A stretch of 23,808 bases of DNA from Folioceros fuciformis (taxonomy: Eukaryota; Anthocerotophyta; Anthocerotopsida; Anthocerotales). The notes beneath the pieces are model-generated. The model did not search any database and was not told where the DNA came from. It saw only the letters and a list, made by a program, of their open reading frames with translations. The stretch covers positions 1 to 23,808 of the forward strand of contig JBNGIO010006047.1 in the NCBI GenBank assembly GCA_049999805.1. The letters run 5' to 3'. Positions 1 to 7,679 of the stretch are shown piece after piece. The position numbers and the translations under genes were made by a program. Each line of letters begins with the position of its first letter. Within the stretch, counting starts at the first letter, position 1.

Positions 1-452
1 CCTTAATGCGACCCTCTGAAATCATTGATATGATGCCCATGTGTACTGCAAATGAAGGAAAAGTGTACAAGCACAAACAAGCCCTAAAGGCAAACATAAT
101 GAACACATTAAGGGTGTCACCTACATGCACTCATGTACACTTCAACAAGAAGGACTATCGCCTAAAAAATCTTGCTACACAATTGGTCTACAATGACCGC
201 TGCCACTGCCTACCTATATAATTCCTACTAGTAGGATTGTGCAAGACCATGTGCTTGGACATGTTTAGCCCATGTGTTGAACTAGGTATTTTGTGTGTTA
301 TATAAGAATGTACAAAAGCATGTCTTAAGTAAAGCTATTATGTGTCTGTTCCAAAACTATGCACCTGATTGTAATAACCTGATACTACTATTTACAATTT
401 ATGGTAATTGGGTTATGGGCAGGGTTACAGGCAGGTTATCCATTCTATAACA
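1..452 (-). repeat. Probable LTR edge of copia relic A plus unassigned flank
   Basis: Read on the minus strand, a purine tract at 453-462 is followed at 452 by TGTTATAG, the usual arrangement of a copia polypurine tract followed by the TG that opens a 3' LTR. The LTR therefore runs leftward from 452. I cannot place its outer end because the partner LTR is absent. The first 220 bases hold a 71-codon plus-strand frame from position 6 that resembles no family I know and may be chance. Confidence is moderate for the LTR edge and low for the extent. Confidence 0.45.
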
Positions 453-462
453 CTCCCTCTTA
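453..462 (-). promoter_or_regulatory. Polypurine tract of copia relic A
   Basis: The minus strand reads TAAGAGGGAG directly before TGTTATAG. In LTR retrotransposons this purine run primes plus-strand DNA synthesis and marks the inner edge of the 3' LTR. Its position downstream of the RNase H remnant of A fits. Confidence 0.5.
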
Positions 463-839
463 GGCTAAATGTAACATAGCTAGAAAAAAAATGGGACATT
501 GCGAGAGACAATCTCTTGTGAGGGTGACGCTCCCTTATAATTGTAGAGGAAACATGGGTCTACGGTCTTGGTTTAGCTAGGGTCCTATAGGCGACAAGTA
601 AGGGAAAGAAGGCATGAAGGTGCTTGCAAGGAGGTGCACGAGGGTGATCTGCCAAAGTCAGGCGATTGCGAGGACGTTAAGCTTCATCTACCTGACTTAG
701 CAAAGAGAGATATCAGGGATGAAGGGCAAGGCAACGAGACCTGTGAGGCGTCCATAGGCCAACGTAGTAGCATTCTCTCTAAGAGATATGTCTTCTCCTT
801 ACCCACAGCTTGTCATGAGCTGTAGTGAGAAGTCAATAA

Positions 840-1345
840 AGCATAGCTTGTGCATTTGCTGGTAATGGCACAACTTGGGCAGACCCTTGGTAAGTATGTC
901 CATGGCGTTATTCTCAATTGATACATAGGTTGCTCTCACTACGTCACGCTCAACAACATCACGTATACAGTGGTGTTGGATCTTAATGTGTGTAGTTGTG
1001 GCATGAAATTGGGGGTTAGCAACTCAGGCCAGGGTTGACATGTTGTCGCAGTGCAGGGGTGTAGGAAGATCTTGTTGTTGCCTGACGTTGGCTAGGAAGG
1101 CCCTTTCCCACTCTGCTTCCTTGGTAGCGTGGGTGAGTGACTTATACTCCGCTTATGTGGAGGAGAGGGAAATGGAGGTTTGGTTTTTGCAACTTCAATT
1201 CACTGCCATGGAGGAGAGGAGAAAACAACGTGCACCAAGGCTTTTCCGTAAGTCGGGATCCAAAGCCCAGTCTAAACCAGTAAACCTAGTGAGTAATAGC
1301 TTCCCTATGCCTTCACTTCTTTAGGCTAGTCCGTACGTAAGGGCT
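840..1345 (-). pseudogene. Copia A RNase H remnant
   Basis: This is the C-terminal RNase H domain of the copia polyprotein, which degrades the RNA template during reverse transcription. The minus strand gives ISLSST*AEY near 1150-1180, where the family has SSTEAEY, so the Glu codon has become TAA. Further on it reads LHCDNMSTLA*VAN, the family CDN motif followed by a TGA where Arg is common. It ends with ENNAMDILTKGLP, matching the DNxADxLTKGL end of copia RNase H. At least two nonsense changes make it inactive. Confidence 0.8.
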
Positions 1346-1429
1346 CCTTTGAGGTAGTAAAAGACCCTCTTGATTGCTGCCCAGTGTGCCTTTCCAAGTG
1401 ATTCAAAAAACTATGATATTGTGGACATG

Positions 1430-2425
1430 GAATACTGGGTATCGGGTTTGGTCCATCCGCTAACAAAAGATAAGGCTACCCACAACATGACGGTAAGAAA
1501 CTAATTGCATTTCCTCGGCTTCCTCTGCTCTCTGTGGGCATTGGTCTGCTGTGAGTTTTGTACTGATAGCATAGGGGGTGGTGATAGGCCTAGCTTGGTC
1601 CAGCTTGAATCTTGCCAATATTTCTATGATGTACTTATACTGGAGGATGACCATAATGTCTTAAGCTCTATTTCTGAGAATTTGGATTCCAAGGCAGAAC
1701 TAAGGTTTGCCTATGTCTTTCATCTTGAAACAGGTGCTCAGCGACTGCTTTACTTCCTCTAACGTAGCTTGATTGTTAGTGGTAAAGATGAGGTCGTCCA
1801 CGTAGAGAGCAAGGAGCACAAAGTGGGGTCCCCATGACAGCGTATAAACATTCCCATCCGTCAAGCTTTGAACAAAAGAAATGCTAATAAGGTAAGAGTG
1901 CATGGTGGTGTACTAGATATGGCCACTTTGTTTGAGGCTGTAAATGCATTTCTTAAGTCTCAGCACTTTGTTTGGGAACTGCTTGCTGACATAACCCTCG
2001 AGCTGATCCATGTCAAGCCCCTCGTCGAGTGCTTTGTATAGAAAAGACATACACACATCCATCTAGAGCAACTCAAGATCAAGTTGTGTAGCCAGGGAGA
2101 GAAGGATGTGTATAGAATGAGCACGCACAACGGGGGAAAAAGGTTCTCGGTAGTTGAGTCCCTCGATTTGGGAGAAGCCTCGGGCAACTAGGCGGGCCTT
2201 GAAGTGGGCAATGTAGCCTTGGGCGTTCAGCTTTGAGTTTGAATGTGCATTTGTACTTATCAGCTTCCTTCTAGGGGGGAGATCAACCAGCTCCCAGGTC
2301 TTGCTCTTTAGAAGGCTTTGGTACTCATCCTTTACTGTGAGCCGTCACTGAGAGGATTCAAGCCAGAGAGCGCTTGGGTAAGTGTGATAGGCTGCTCTTG
2401 CAAGGAAGATGGGGAAAATTAAACG
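1430..2425 (-). pseudogene. Copia A reverse transcriptase remnant
   Basis: Fragments of the RVT_2-type reverse transcriptase lie in changing minus-strand frames. KTWELVDLPP and ARLVARGFSQIEGLNY form the N-terminal part near 2150-2330. MDVCMSFLYKALDEG lies near 1990-2050, with a stop just before it. The catalytic box LYVDDLIFTTN is near 1780-1840, and the connection to RNase H is near 1460-1654. The YVDD box is intact, but stops and frame changes break the gene. The upstream end runs into the N gap at 2426-2525. Confidence 0.85.
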
Positions 2426-2525
2426 NNNNNNNNNNNNNNNNNNNNNNNNNNNNNNNNNNNNNNNNNNNNNNNNNNNNNNNNNNNNNNNNNNNNNNNNNNN
2501 NNNNNNNNNNNNNNNNNNNNNNNNN
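2426..2525. other. Assembly gap of exactly 100 N
   Basis: One hundred consecutive N bases interrupt copia relic A between the integrase linker and the reverse transcriptase. Exactly 100 is a common placeholder for a gap of unknown size, so the true distance may differ. An antisense frame reading across it is not one continuous protein. Confidence 0.97.
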
Positions 2526-2526
2526 C

Positions 2527-3301
2527 TACAACGCAGGCTTGGGGTGGCTGCAATAGGGGCAGGCTTGGGGTCCAGCACATGAGGGGGACCTACCATTGGC
2601 CGTGGCACTGCGACAATAGGTGGTGCCTCGCCATCAATAGGCGCCTCAAGGTTGGCAGGATCAATTGGTACGAGGTCCAAAGGCGCCTCAGCAGGCGAGT
2701 AAGACACAAAAGGAGCAACAACTGCACCATTGCCTTTAGCATGTGGCAGAGATGATAAGTCGTCATCCTCGTCCTTAGAATTGGTGTCAACTGGGGCTAA
2801 GAGCAGCTCCTAGTTTGTAGGGTTGCCATCGTGCAATGGATAGGAAGAGGGGGAATCAGGTTGAGGGCGATTTGTATCGGGTCCTAAATCAGCCACAGCT
2901 CTCTCTGAGGCTAGTTGCGTGGATTCTAGAAACATGACATTGCGGGCCAAAGTGATGCAGTGATCATCAGGATCGAACAGTTTGTAAGCTTTCACATTTT
3001 TGTTGTAGCCAACCAGAAAAAGCTTGCGAGCCTTGTCCTCTAACTTTCGGCGCTTGGTCTTCAGTATGTAGGTATAAACCTTAGAGCCAAAGACACAAAG
3101 ACGGAGGATGCTAGGTTTGCAATTTTAGAAAACCTCGTATGGGGTGTGCCTAAGGACAATGCCAATGATGACTCGGTTAAAGATGTAGGTGGCTTTGATG
3201 ATGGCTTTCGCCTAGAAGCCCTCGGGAAGACCAGCCCACAACAACATTCTTCGGGTCATTGAAAGCAAGGCCTAGTTCTTATGCTCTACAACCCCGTTCT
3301 A
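2527..3301 (-). pseudogene. Copia A integrase C-terminal part and acidic/proline-rich linker
   Basis: The minus strand carries HTPYEVF, LRLCVFGSKVYTY and ARKLFLVGY, the usual copia integrase C-terminal landmarks (TPYE, LRxFG, K..F.GY). These are followed by KAYKLFDPDDHCITLARNV, matching the K.Y..(Y/F)DP......RDV block. A Pro/Ala/Asp-rich linker with DPANLEAPIDGEAPP follows, as in the spacer between integrase and reverse transcriptase of many copia polyproteins. Several stops break the frame, including TAG at the end of HDGNPTN. Confidence 0.75.
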
Positions 3302-3959
3302 CTACGGGGTGTAGGGCACGCTTAGCTGTCGTTTAATACCTTGCTCCCGTAGAAAGTTGTCAAAGGCATCATTTACAAATTCTGTACTCTTGTCACTTCT
3401 CAAAGTTTTTAGTAGATGGCCTTTCTCTCTCTCCGCAATTGACAGCCAGTCTTTGAAGTAGGCAAACTTGTCACTCTTCAAGTGCATTGGGAACGTCCAG
3501 AAGTATTTTCTGAAGTCGTCCATAAGAGTAAGGTAGTAGAGTGCCCCTTCTAGTGATGTTTCATGGATCTTCCAAGAGATATTTTCTGAAGTCGTCCATA
3601 AGAGTAAGGTAGTAGAGTGCCCCTTCTAGCGATGTTTCATGGATCTTCCAAGAGATATCGGCATGAACTAACTCCAAGGTTGCTGTTGCCCTATTAGGGT
3701 TCTTCGAGAGTGGGAGTTCTTTTTGCTTCGCCAACACACAAGATTCGCACATAAATAGGTGCCAAAAACACTTGGGTAAGGGTTCCCTATACAGGTCTTG
3801 TGATGACATATATATAAGCTTATTTTTATTGATGTGCCCTAACTTGGAGTGCCATGGGAAGGTCACGCTGTCAAGAGTTGATGGTGGTGGTCCGGCCATG
3901 AAGGTAGACAGCTCCCTCTCACTAGCAAGTATGAGCCTGTACAATCCATCTTGAGGCAC
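3302..3959 (-). pseudogene. Copia A GAG-pre-integrase and integrase core, frameshifted
   Basis: The integrase inserts the element DNA. From 3959 leftward the frame reads GLYRL, then WHSKLGH with CESC, the His/Cys zinc-binding elements. Next comes the first catalytic Asp in LELVHADIS. It then enters a second copy of a duplicated 76-bp segment and soon stops. The rest of the core, with SDKSTEF and FLREQGI holding the second Asp and the Glu, lies in another frame at 3302-3523. The catalytic residues survive but the frame does not. The element ends at about 3960, inside what should be its polyprotein. Confidence 0.85.
3504..3655. repeat. 76-bp tandem duplication inside copia A integrase
   Basis: Bases 3504-3579 and 3580-3655 are direct adjacent copies. 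By eye they differ at one position (T at 3554, C at 3630). Seventy-six is not a multiple of three, so the duplication alone shifts the integrase frame. Confidence 0.95.
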
Positions 3960-4106
3960 AAACCGGAGGCCCAGACACCCCGCATCCGGGCCTTCATCCC
4001 CCGCCTCATATGCTTCTCCAGCTCCTGATCAAACTCCGCGTCCGCCTGCCTCTCGTATCTCGGACGATGGCCAGAAGGAGGGACCGACGTACTCCGGCAC
4101 ATCCTC
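3960..4106 (-). other. GC-rich unassigned end of the gene-fragment mosaic, abutting copia A
   Basis: The stretch between the copia break and the F-box fragment shares the GC-rich composition of the mosaic. One minus-strand frame is open with a charged segment, FDQELEKHMRRGMKARMRG, and runs without a stop into the copia GAG-pre-integrase frame. I do not recognise it. It may be a fifth captured fragment or frame-shifted continuation of the neighbour. Confidence 0.4.
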
Positions 4107-4262
4107 CCGGAGCTTAGTGTGGTAAACTAGGGGCACCCGGATGAGGCGGGCGATGGCCAGGTCGTTCGGTAGCCCGGGTAGGAGCTCGGAAGGGAGCTTG
4201 TTCCTGTCTCCCTTCGACAGCTTCTTGGCCACCATCACGCTGCGACTTGCTATAGTCGACAA
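4107..4262 (-). pseudogene. F-box/kelch protein gene fragment (F-box N-terminal half)
   Basis: The minus strand encodes ELLPGLPNDLAIARLIRVP followed by LVYHTKLR. This closely matches the start of the F-box in plant F-box/kelch-repeat proteins (pattern LLPGLPDDLAIACLIRVPR..H.KLR..CKRW). These proteins link substrates to SCF ubiquitin ligases. The match stops after KLR: the conserved V-C-(K/R)-R-W does not follow in this frame and no kelch repeats are present. About 25 preceding basic/Ser-rich residues (to about 4262) are open in the same frame but not assignable. It is a scrap, in the same orientation as its neighbours. Confidence 0.7.
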
Positions 4263-4339
4263 CCTCTGGCCCCACCGCAGCGCCGCAGCAATCATGGACA
4301 CGCAACGCTCGTTCACCTTCAATTCGGTGCGGCAAGCCT

Positions 4340-4531
4340 TTCGAGCGTGGAGAAGTCACCCCCGCCTCCTGGATGGTGCTCTGGTGTCGGGATCTGCGGG
4401 CGTAGTAGAGATCCAGCACCGCGTAGCTCCTCCCACCGCTCCAGCATGACGATCCAGTTGTTGGTGCCGACACCAGTGCCCAGCTGCAGGTGGTAGGCTG
4501 GCGGGGAGCCGTCAAGGCAGACTCCATCGCC
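4340..4531 (-). pseudogene. Pectin acetylesterase gene fragment (PAE/Notum family)
   Basis: The minus strand encodes VCLDGSPPAYHLQLG then VGTNNWIVMLE. This matches the N-terminal signature of plant pectin acetylesterases (CLDGSPPAYH....G.G..NW.V.LEGGGWC). These are secreted enzymes that remove acetyl groups from cell-wall pectin. Directly after MLE (4439) one base is out of frame. The next frame gives GGRSY and then YYARRSRHQST to about 4375, consistent with the EGGGWC and R..T..GSS segment. The catalytic Ser/Asp/His region is absent. Only roughly 50 of about 400 residues are present. It begins directly where the desulfhydrase fragment ends. Confidence 0.72.
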
Positions 4532-4545
4532 TAGCTCCTTCTCAG

Positions 4546-4974
4546 GCTCCGGCGTGCTCACAACATACCCCAGCCCCTTGGTGTCCACCACTCTCACCAC
4601 GCCCCGGGCCTTGAGCTCGGATCCCAACCCGGAGATGAGGCCCTGCACATAGTCATAAAAATAGCCCAGGAAGTCACAGACGGCATAGGTGTGCACCTTG
4701 GCCTGCAAGCTTCCGAGGCGGCATCCCACGGCGGCCCCGGCCGTGGTGCCCCCGCTCCCGCATGCCATCACCACTTCGTAGAAGCTCGACACCCCGGGGA
4801 CTTCTCCTGTTCCAGCTGCGCCTCCAGTTCCCGCACCACCTCCAGGTACCCTAAGATCCCCAGGGAGTTGGACCCTCCGACCGGAACCAGGTACAGCTCC
4901 CTCACCTCCGCTCTAAGTCTGGCCGCTAGCCACTTCCCCAGCGCGACGCTGTCATGGGCCTGGTACTCCTCCTT
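4546..4974 (-). pseudogene. D-cysteine desulfhydrase gene fragment (PLP-dependent, ACC-deaminase-like)
   Basis: Read from 4974 leftward, the fragment starts KEEYQAHD and contains VPVGGSNSLGILGYLEVVRE. It then shifts frame at a C/G run near 4795. It continues as FYEVVMACGSGGTTAG, the phosphate-binding Gly loop of fold-type II PLP enzymes, then AKVHTYAVCD and YFYDYVQGL. It ends around KGLGYVVSTPEPE. This is the middle-to-C-terminal part of plant D-cysteine desulfhydrase, which degrades D-cysteine to pyruvate, sulfide and ammonia. The N-terminal part with the catalytic Lys and the end of the protein are missing. No intron is apparent across about 140 residues, which hints at a processed origin. 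Confidence 0.85.
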
Positions 4975-5340
4975 CTACTCCTCTAGGCCCGCGCTCTGCT
5001 GCTGCGGAATGCCGATGTAAGGCACCGCCAATCGCTTCAGATAAGGCCCAAAATCCACATCCAAGCCCAGGGGCGCTGGGCCGGCTCCGTCTGGCGACAG
5101 CCTCCGCCAGCTCATAAACTTCCTGAAGGCGCCCCTCACCTCACCGAGGAACTTGAAGGCATCCTCGGTCCCCAAGGCCTCTTCGATCACTCCGCAGAGG
5201 TTGAAGCCATCCTCCATGAGGCAACTAATCATCCTTCCCCTCCTGGTGAAATTATACCGGCTGTGATTGCTTGCCACTCTTCCCAGTTACTGCACACACT
5301 CCTGCACCAGTTCCAGCTCGCCATCATTTTACACTACTAG
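4975..5340 (-). pseudogene. Phytolongin/VAMP-like longin-domain fragment
   Basis: From about 5328 leftward the frame reads NDGELELVQECVQ, a TAA stop, then SRYNFTRRGRMISCLMEDGF, and later DAFKFLGEVRGAFRKFM. This follows the longin domain of plant phytolongins and VAMP7-type SNAREs (…LA..CLE…, F..LMEDGF.Y..I.DE, FLE..R.EFKK), which act in membrane trafficking. Then comes LDVDFGPYLKRLA, the end-of-longin region. There is no SNARE or transmembrane segment. A TAG at 4977-4975 ends the frame exactly where the desulfhydrase-like sequence begins, in the same frame. An 18-bp palindrome sits at the outer edge. Confidence 0.65.
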
Positions 5341-5354
5341 GAGCACGCTCCTAG
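5337..5354. repeat. 18-bp palindrome at the outer edge of the gene-fragment block
   Basis: CTAGGAGC-AC-GCTCCTAG has two 8-base arms that are perfect reverse complements around a 2-base centre. It lies where coding similarity and high GC end. It could be a transposon terminus hairpin or coincidence; no second terminus was found at 3960. Confidence 0.6.
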
Positions 5355-5749
5355 GGGACCCCAATTCGCCTTGGCACGCACAGACCTAGGTTTCCATTCA
5401 CATCAGTACACCCGACCCAACGGAATAACCCAGCCTCGTTACTTTTGGTTTTTCCCATAGGTTAGCGGGTCGGCTGTTCACCTTTCACTCACAACCACTA
5501 CCACATTCCAACCTCCTAGCTTAATTTCCCAACTACTTCCCCATAGAATTCAACTAAAACTTAAAAAAAAATGCTATCATTTTTCAAGGGATCCATTCAC
5601 CATGTGGACTCCACATACGGATCGCCTACCTCAGTTCTCACAAAGGACTAGAAGAAAGGGACAAGACTGATTGGAGGACGAAGTGGTTCTTGCCAAAGGA
5701 ACGCCTGTCTTACATAGGCAAAAGCAAGTTGAAGGCCAAGGAGTGTTGA
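5355..5749. other. Unassigned sequence between the mosaic and the gypsy relic
   Basis: This stretch has no frame, repeat or RNA gene I can recognise. It may include upstream gypsy reverse transcriptase too decayed to read by eye. Confidence 0.5.
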
Positions 5750-6241
5750 AATTTTTCTCATTGTGAGCAAGAGTCCTTGGCTCTCGCGCAAGTAGTTGCC
5801 TATATAAGATGGCCAGTTGCCTATATTCGAACTTCACCTGTTTCGGAGGAAAATTGAATGCACGCGACCTCCTAGAGTTTTGATCTTGGGCTAGGGAAGG
5901 CAACATCCAATCGTAGTGAATTTATGGGCACTATTGGGCCTTTTCTCACAAGGTCTGGTGACAGAGTGTTACAGAAACTTGCAGCAGACAAATGAGCAGT
6001 TGGCAACCCTGCCTGATTAGAATGGTCCTTTATCCATTAGCTAGAGCTGGATAGAGGACAAGCAACAAGCCTTTGACTCTGCTAAAGCTGCAACTAGCTA
6101 AAGCTCTAGTCATGGTTTGGTTAGACCAGATTTTGGCAAGCCGTTCATAGTCCATACCGATTGGAGCATCTTAGGCCTTGAAGCTGTGCTAGCTCAGTTG
6201 GATGAGGAGGGACACAAACATGTGATAGCCTATGCTTCTTG
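5750..6241 (+). pseudogene. Gypsy (Ty3) pol relic, left half: reverse transcriptase end and RNase H start
   Basis: The plus strand carries a decayed gypsy pol. LYSNFTCFGG near 5815 resembles the LYAN..KC.FG block. NLWALLGLFSQGLVTECYRN at about 5919-5978 follows the LR.LRGFLGLTGYYR block. Then come SWIEDKQQAFDSAKAAT (from 6045) and [17 protein letters not shown], with LGLEAVLAQ and HVIAYAS. The HTDxSxxGLGAVL Asp is the first RNase H catalytic residue. Several stops and frame changes are present. The gene is cut after YAS at 6241 by copia element B and resumes at 12597. Confidence 0.8.
6237..6241. repeat. Target-site duplication TCTTG, left copy of element B
   Basis: TCTTG lies immediately outside the left LTR and again immediately outside the right LTR (12592-12596). 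Five base pairs is the normal length for copia insertion. Confidence 0.93.
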
Positions 6242-6325
6242 TATAAACTAGGATCGAGGAGGCTGAGTGATAGAACAAGCATGTAGAGAATAGAAGAGAG
6301 TATATTCTTTACTTAGGCCGTGTGG

Positions 6326-6336
6326 CCTTATATAGG
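6326..6336 (-). promoter_or_regulatory. TATA-like box in the 3' LTR of element B
   Basis: The minus strand reads CCTATATAAGG, a strong TATA-box match placed about 170 bp into the LTR. This is typical of the U3 promoter. The same sequence occurs in the other LTR at about 12411-12421, which would drive the element. Confidence 0.55.
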
Positions 6337-6371
6337 ACTGAAAAGGTTATGTCCTATGAACGTGAACAGTA

Positions 6372-6396
6372 CGGCGATTAAGTTTTTGGATCGCCG
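6372..6396. repeat. Inverted repeat 1 in LTR U3 (CGGCGAT arms)
   Basis: CGGCGAT at 6372-6378 and ATCGCCG at 6390-6396 are perfect reverse complements separated by 11 bases. Both arms are unchanged in the other LTR (about 12457-12481). The repeat lies upstream of the TATA-like box on the element's strand. Confidence 0.7.
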
Positions 6397-6411
6397 ACCC
6401 TTGTGTGTGCC

Positions 6412-6435
6412 GATATGAATCAGTCGATTCATATC
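6412..6435. repeat. Inverted repeat 2 in LTR U3 (GATATGAATC arms)
   Basis: GATATGAATC and GATTCATATC flank AGTC as perfect 10-base arms. The partner LTR has GATATGAATT and AATTCATATC at 12497-12520. Both arms changed at the paired position, so the symmetry is kept. It may be a dimer-binding site or a hairpin in the U3 promoter. Confidence 0.75.
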
Positions 6436-6506
6436 TATGTACTTATTAGTCCTATTTAATATTAATGCTGGATATAATAATAATAAGCCTATTTATTCTA
6501 CCAATA

Positions 6507-6517
6507 CTCCCACTTAG
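6507..6517 (-). promoter_or_regulatory. Polypurine tract of element B
   Basis: The minus strand reads TAAGTGGGAG directly before the LTR start TATTGG. It is in the expected place for the primer of plus-strand DNA synthesis. Confidence 0.85.
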
Positions 6518-6851
6518 CCAGCATTACCCTAGTTAGGGTTTGTAACCATGAATATTCGCTTCGCGCCAGCAGCTGCTCACAGTCGATGGCGGAGCTCGCA
6601 GCCGTAATCCTAGCACTGGCGATGATTCTTTGTGCTTGGATCCTCCGCCGCTATGGTACACTCCCTGTTGGTGTTTTTCTGCAATTCCTTCCACTACAGC
6701 TTATGTAGGTTGAGTTCCTGACTGCATGCCTCCGTCCTACGCAGAGCCTTGGTGGCGCTGCACCACAGAGATGCCATCCAGGAAATTTCATCCTTCGTGA
6801 GGTGCTGCATGGTTAGAATCAGGGTGCTAGCTAGATGGACAATACTGGTGT
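6518..6851 (-). other. Non-coding 3' region of element B
   Basis: This lies between the RNase H stop and the PPT. I see no conserved frame in it. It is of a length normal for a copia 3' untranslated region. Confidence 0.6.
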
Positions 6852-7346
6852 TCAGGACTCAGGGTCCTCAACTGACCCCATTGCAGCTGCGAATTTTTCA
6901 TGCTTCTCTCTGGGAAGTGCCTTTGTGAGCAGGTCTGCAATGTTGTCATGTGTGGACACGAATGGTAGGTTTGCATGTCCTTCGCTTACCACTTGCCTTA
7001 TAAAGTGGTGCTTGATGTCTATATGCTTTGTTTTGGCGTGCAGGACAAGGTTCTGGGTAAGTGCTATGGCTGACTGATTATCGCTCAGGAGGAGTGTTGG
7101 TGATGTTTGACCTTCACCAAGGGATGCCAGTAGCTCCCTACCATGAATAATGTCCTGCGCTGCTATCGTTGCCGAGATGTATTCTGCCTCAGTGGAGGAT
7201 AGTGCCACCACTGGTTGTTTCTTACTATGCCATGATATGATGGTAGCTTGTGTCTCATCTTGTCCTAGCATTAAACAATGTGCAGATATGGAGCGGCAGC
7301 TGTCTGAATCAGCCGCCCAGTCAGCATCAGAGTAACAGGTCAGCTA
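6852..7346 (-). pseudogene. Element B RNase H
   Basis: This domain degrades the genomic RNA after reverse transcription. The minus-strand frame shows CYSDADWAADSDS, VVALSSTEAEY and LLSDNQSAIAL, which carry the D, E and D catalytic residues. It ends with DNIADLLTKALPREKHEKF, the usual copia end. The frame is open from just after a TAG at 7346-7344 to its stop at 6852. That TAG separates it from the reverse transcriptase and lies in the stretch before YSDADWA, so the polyprotein cannot be read through in this copy. The domain itself looks intact. Confidence 0.9.
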
Positions 7347-7679
7347 CAAGTTACTTGGTCTTTGCTTGTATAGTAGTCCAAGTTTAGGAGTGCCACCAAG
7401 ATACCGCATGCATCTTTGGACTGCTAGCCAGTGTGCTGGTCCATAATTTGAAAGAAACTGTGAGGTCACACCCATAGTGTGTGAGAGCTCAGGGCGTGTC
7501 CAGTTGCGGAAGTAGATAAGTACTCCCACTGCAGGCCTGTACGGAGTCTTCTCCATTTGCATGCGTTCCTTCTCATTTTGTGGACATTGCTCCAGTGTAA
7601 GCTTCTCACCCGTTGCCATTGGTGTTGCAACAGGTGTGGCATTTTGCATTATGAAGCGTGCAAGGACTTGGACGACAAA
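7347..7679 (-). pseudogene. Element B reverse transcriptase-RNase H connection
   Basis: This is in the same frame as the upstream domain but cut off by a TAG at 7682-7680, where the copia consensus has a sense codon. It reads TPYRPAVGVLIYF, TRPELSHTMGVTSQF and AVQRCMRYLGGT, matching the copia YR..VGSLLYL, TRPDI..AV and K.ILRYLKGT blocks. It is bounded downstream by the TAG at 7346-7344. The two single-codon stops are the only breaks between the reverse transcriptase and the end of RNase H. Confidence 0.88.

Larger units (their letters stand above)
453..3959 (-). mobile_element. Copia retrotransposon relic A, 5'-truncated
   Basis: On the minus strand the order is GAG-pre-integrase, integrase, linker, reverse transcriptase, RNase H, PPT and LTR edge, which is the Ty1/copia order. 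Gag, protease, PBS and 5' LTR are missing: the element stops at about 3960, where base composition changes sharply to GC-rich host-like coding sequence. Numerous in-frame stops, frameshifts and one internal duplication make it a dead copy. A 100-N gap lies between the integrase linker and reverse transcriptase. It appears more decayed than element B. Confidence 0.9.
6242..6506 (-). repeat. 3' LTR of element B (265 bp), TA...TA termini
   Basis: It is nearly identical to 12327-12591. On the minus strand it starts TATTGGTAG, directly after the PPT, and ends GTTTATA before the target duplication. It holds a minus-strand TATA-like box (CTATATAAGG, about 6326-6336) and two perfect inverted repeats upstream of that box. 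Confidence 0.96.

Noticed and set aside
6-221. 71-codon plus-strand frame at the left edge
   Set aside because: It is short, without a known domain, and cut by the window edge. It cannot be supported as a gene.
4114-4527. Long frame with Arg/Pro/Ala-rich composition through the GC-rich block
   Set aside because: Most of it is a shifted-frame reading of GC-rich sequence. Only its early part (GGRSY, YYARRSRHQST) was used, as a possible continuation of the pectin acetylesterase fragment.
5744-5967. Possible plus-strand copia LTR (TGTTGAAA...TCTCACA) followed by a PBS-like TGGTGACAGAG
   Set aside because: The same bases fit the gypsy reverse transcriptase frame (…GLFSQGLVTECYRN…) leading into the RNase H, and no second LTR copy exists in the window.
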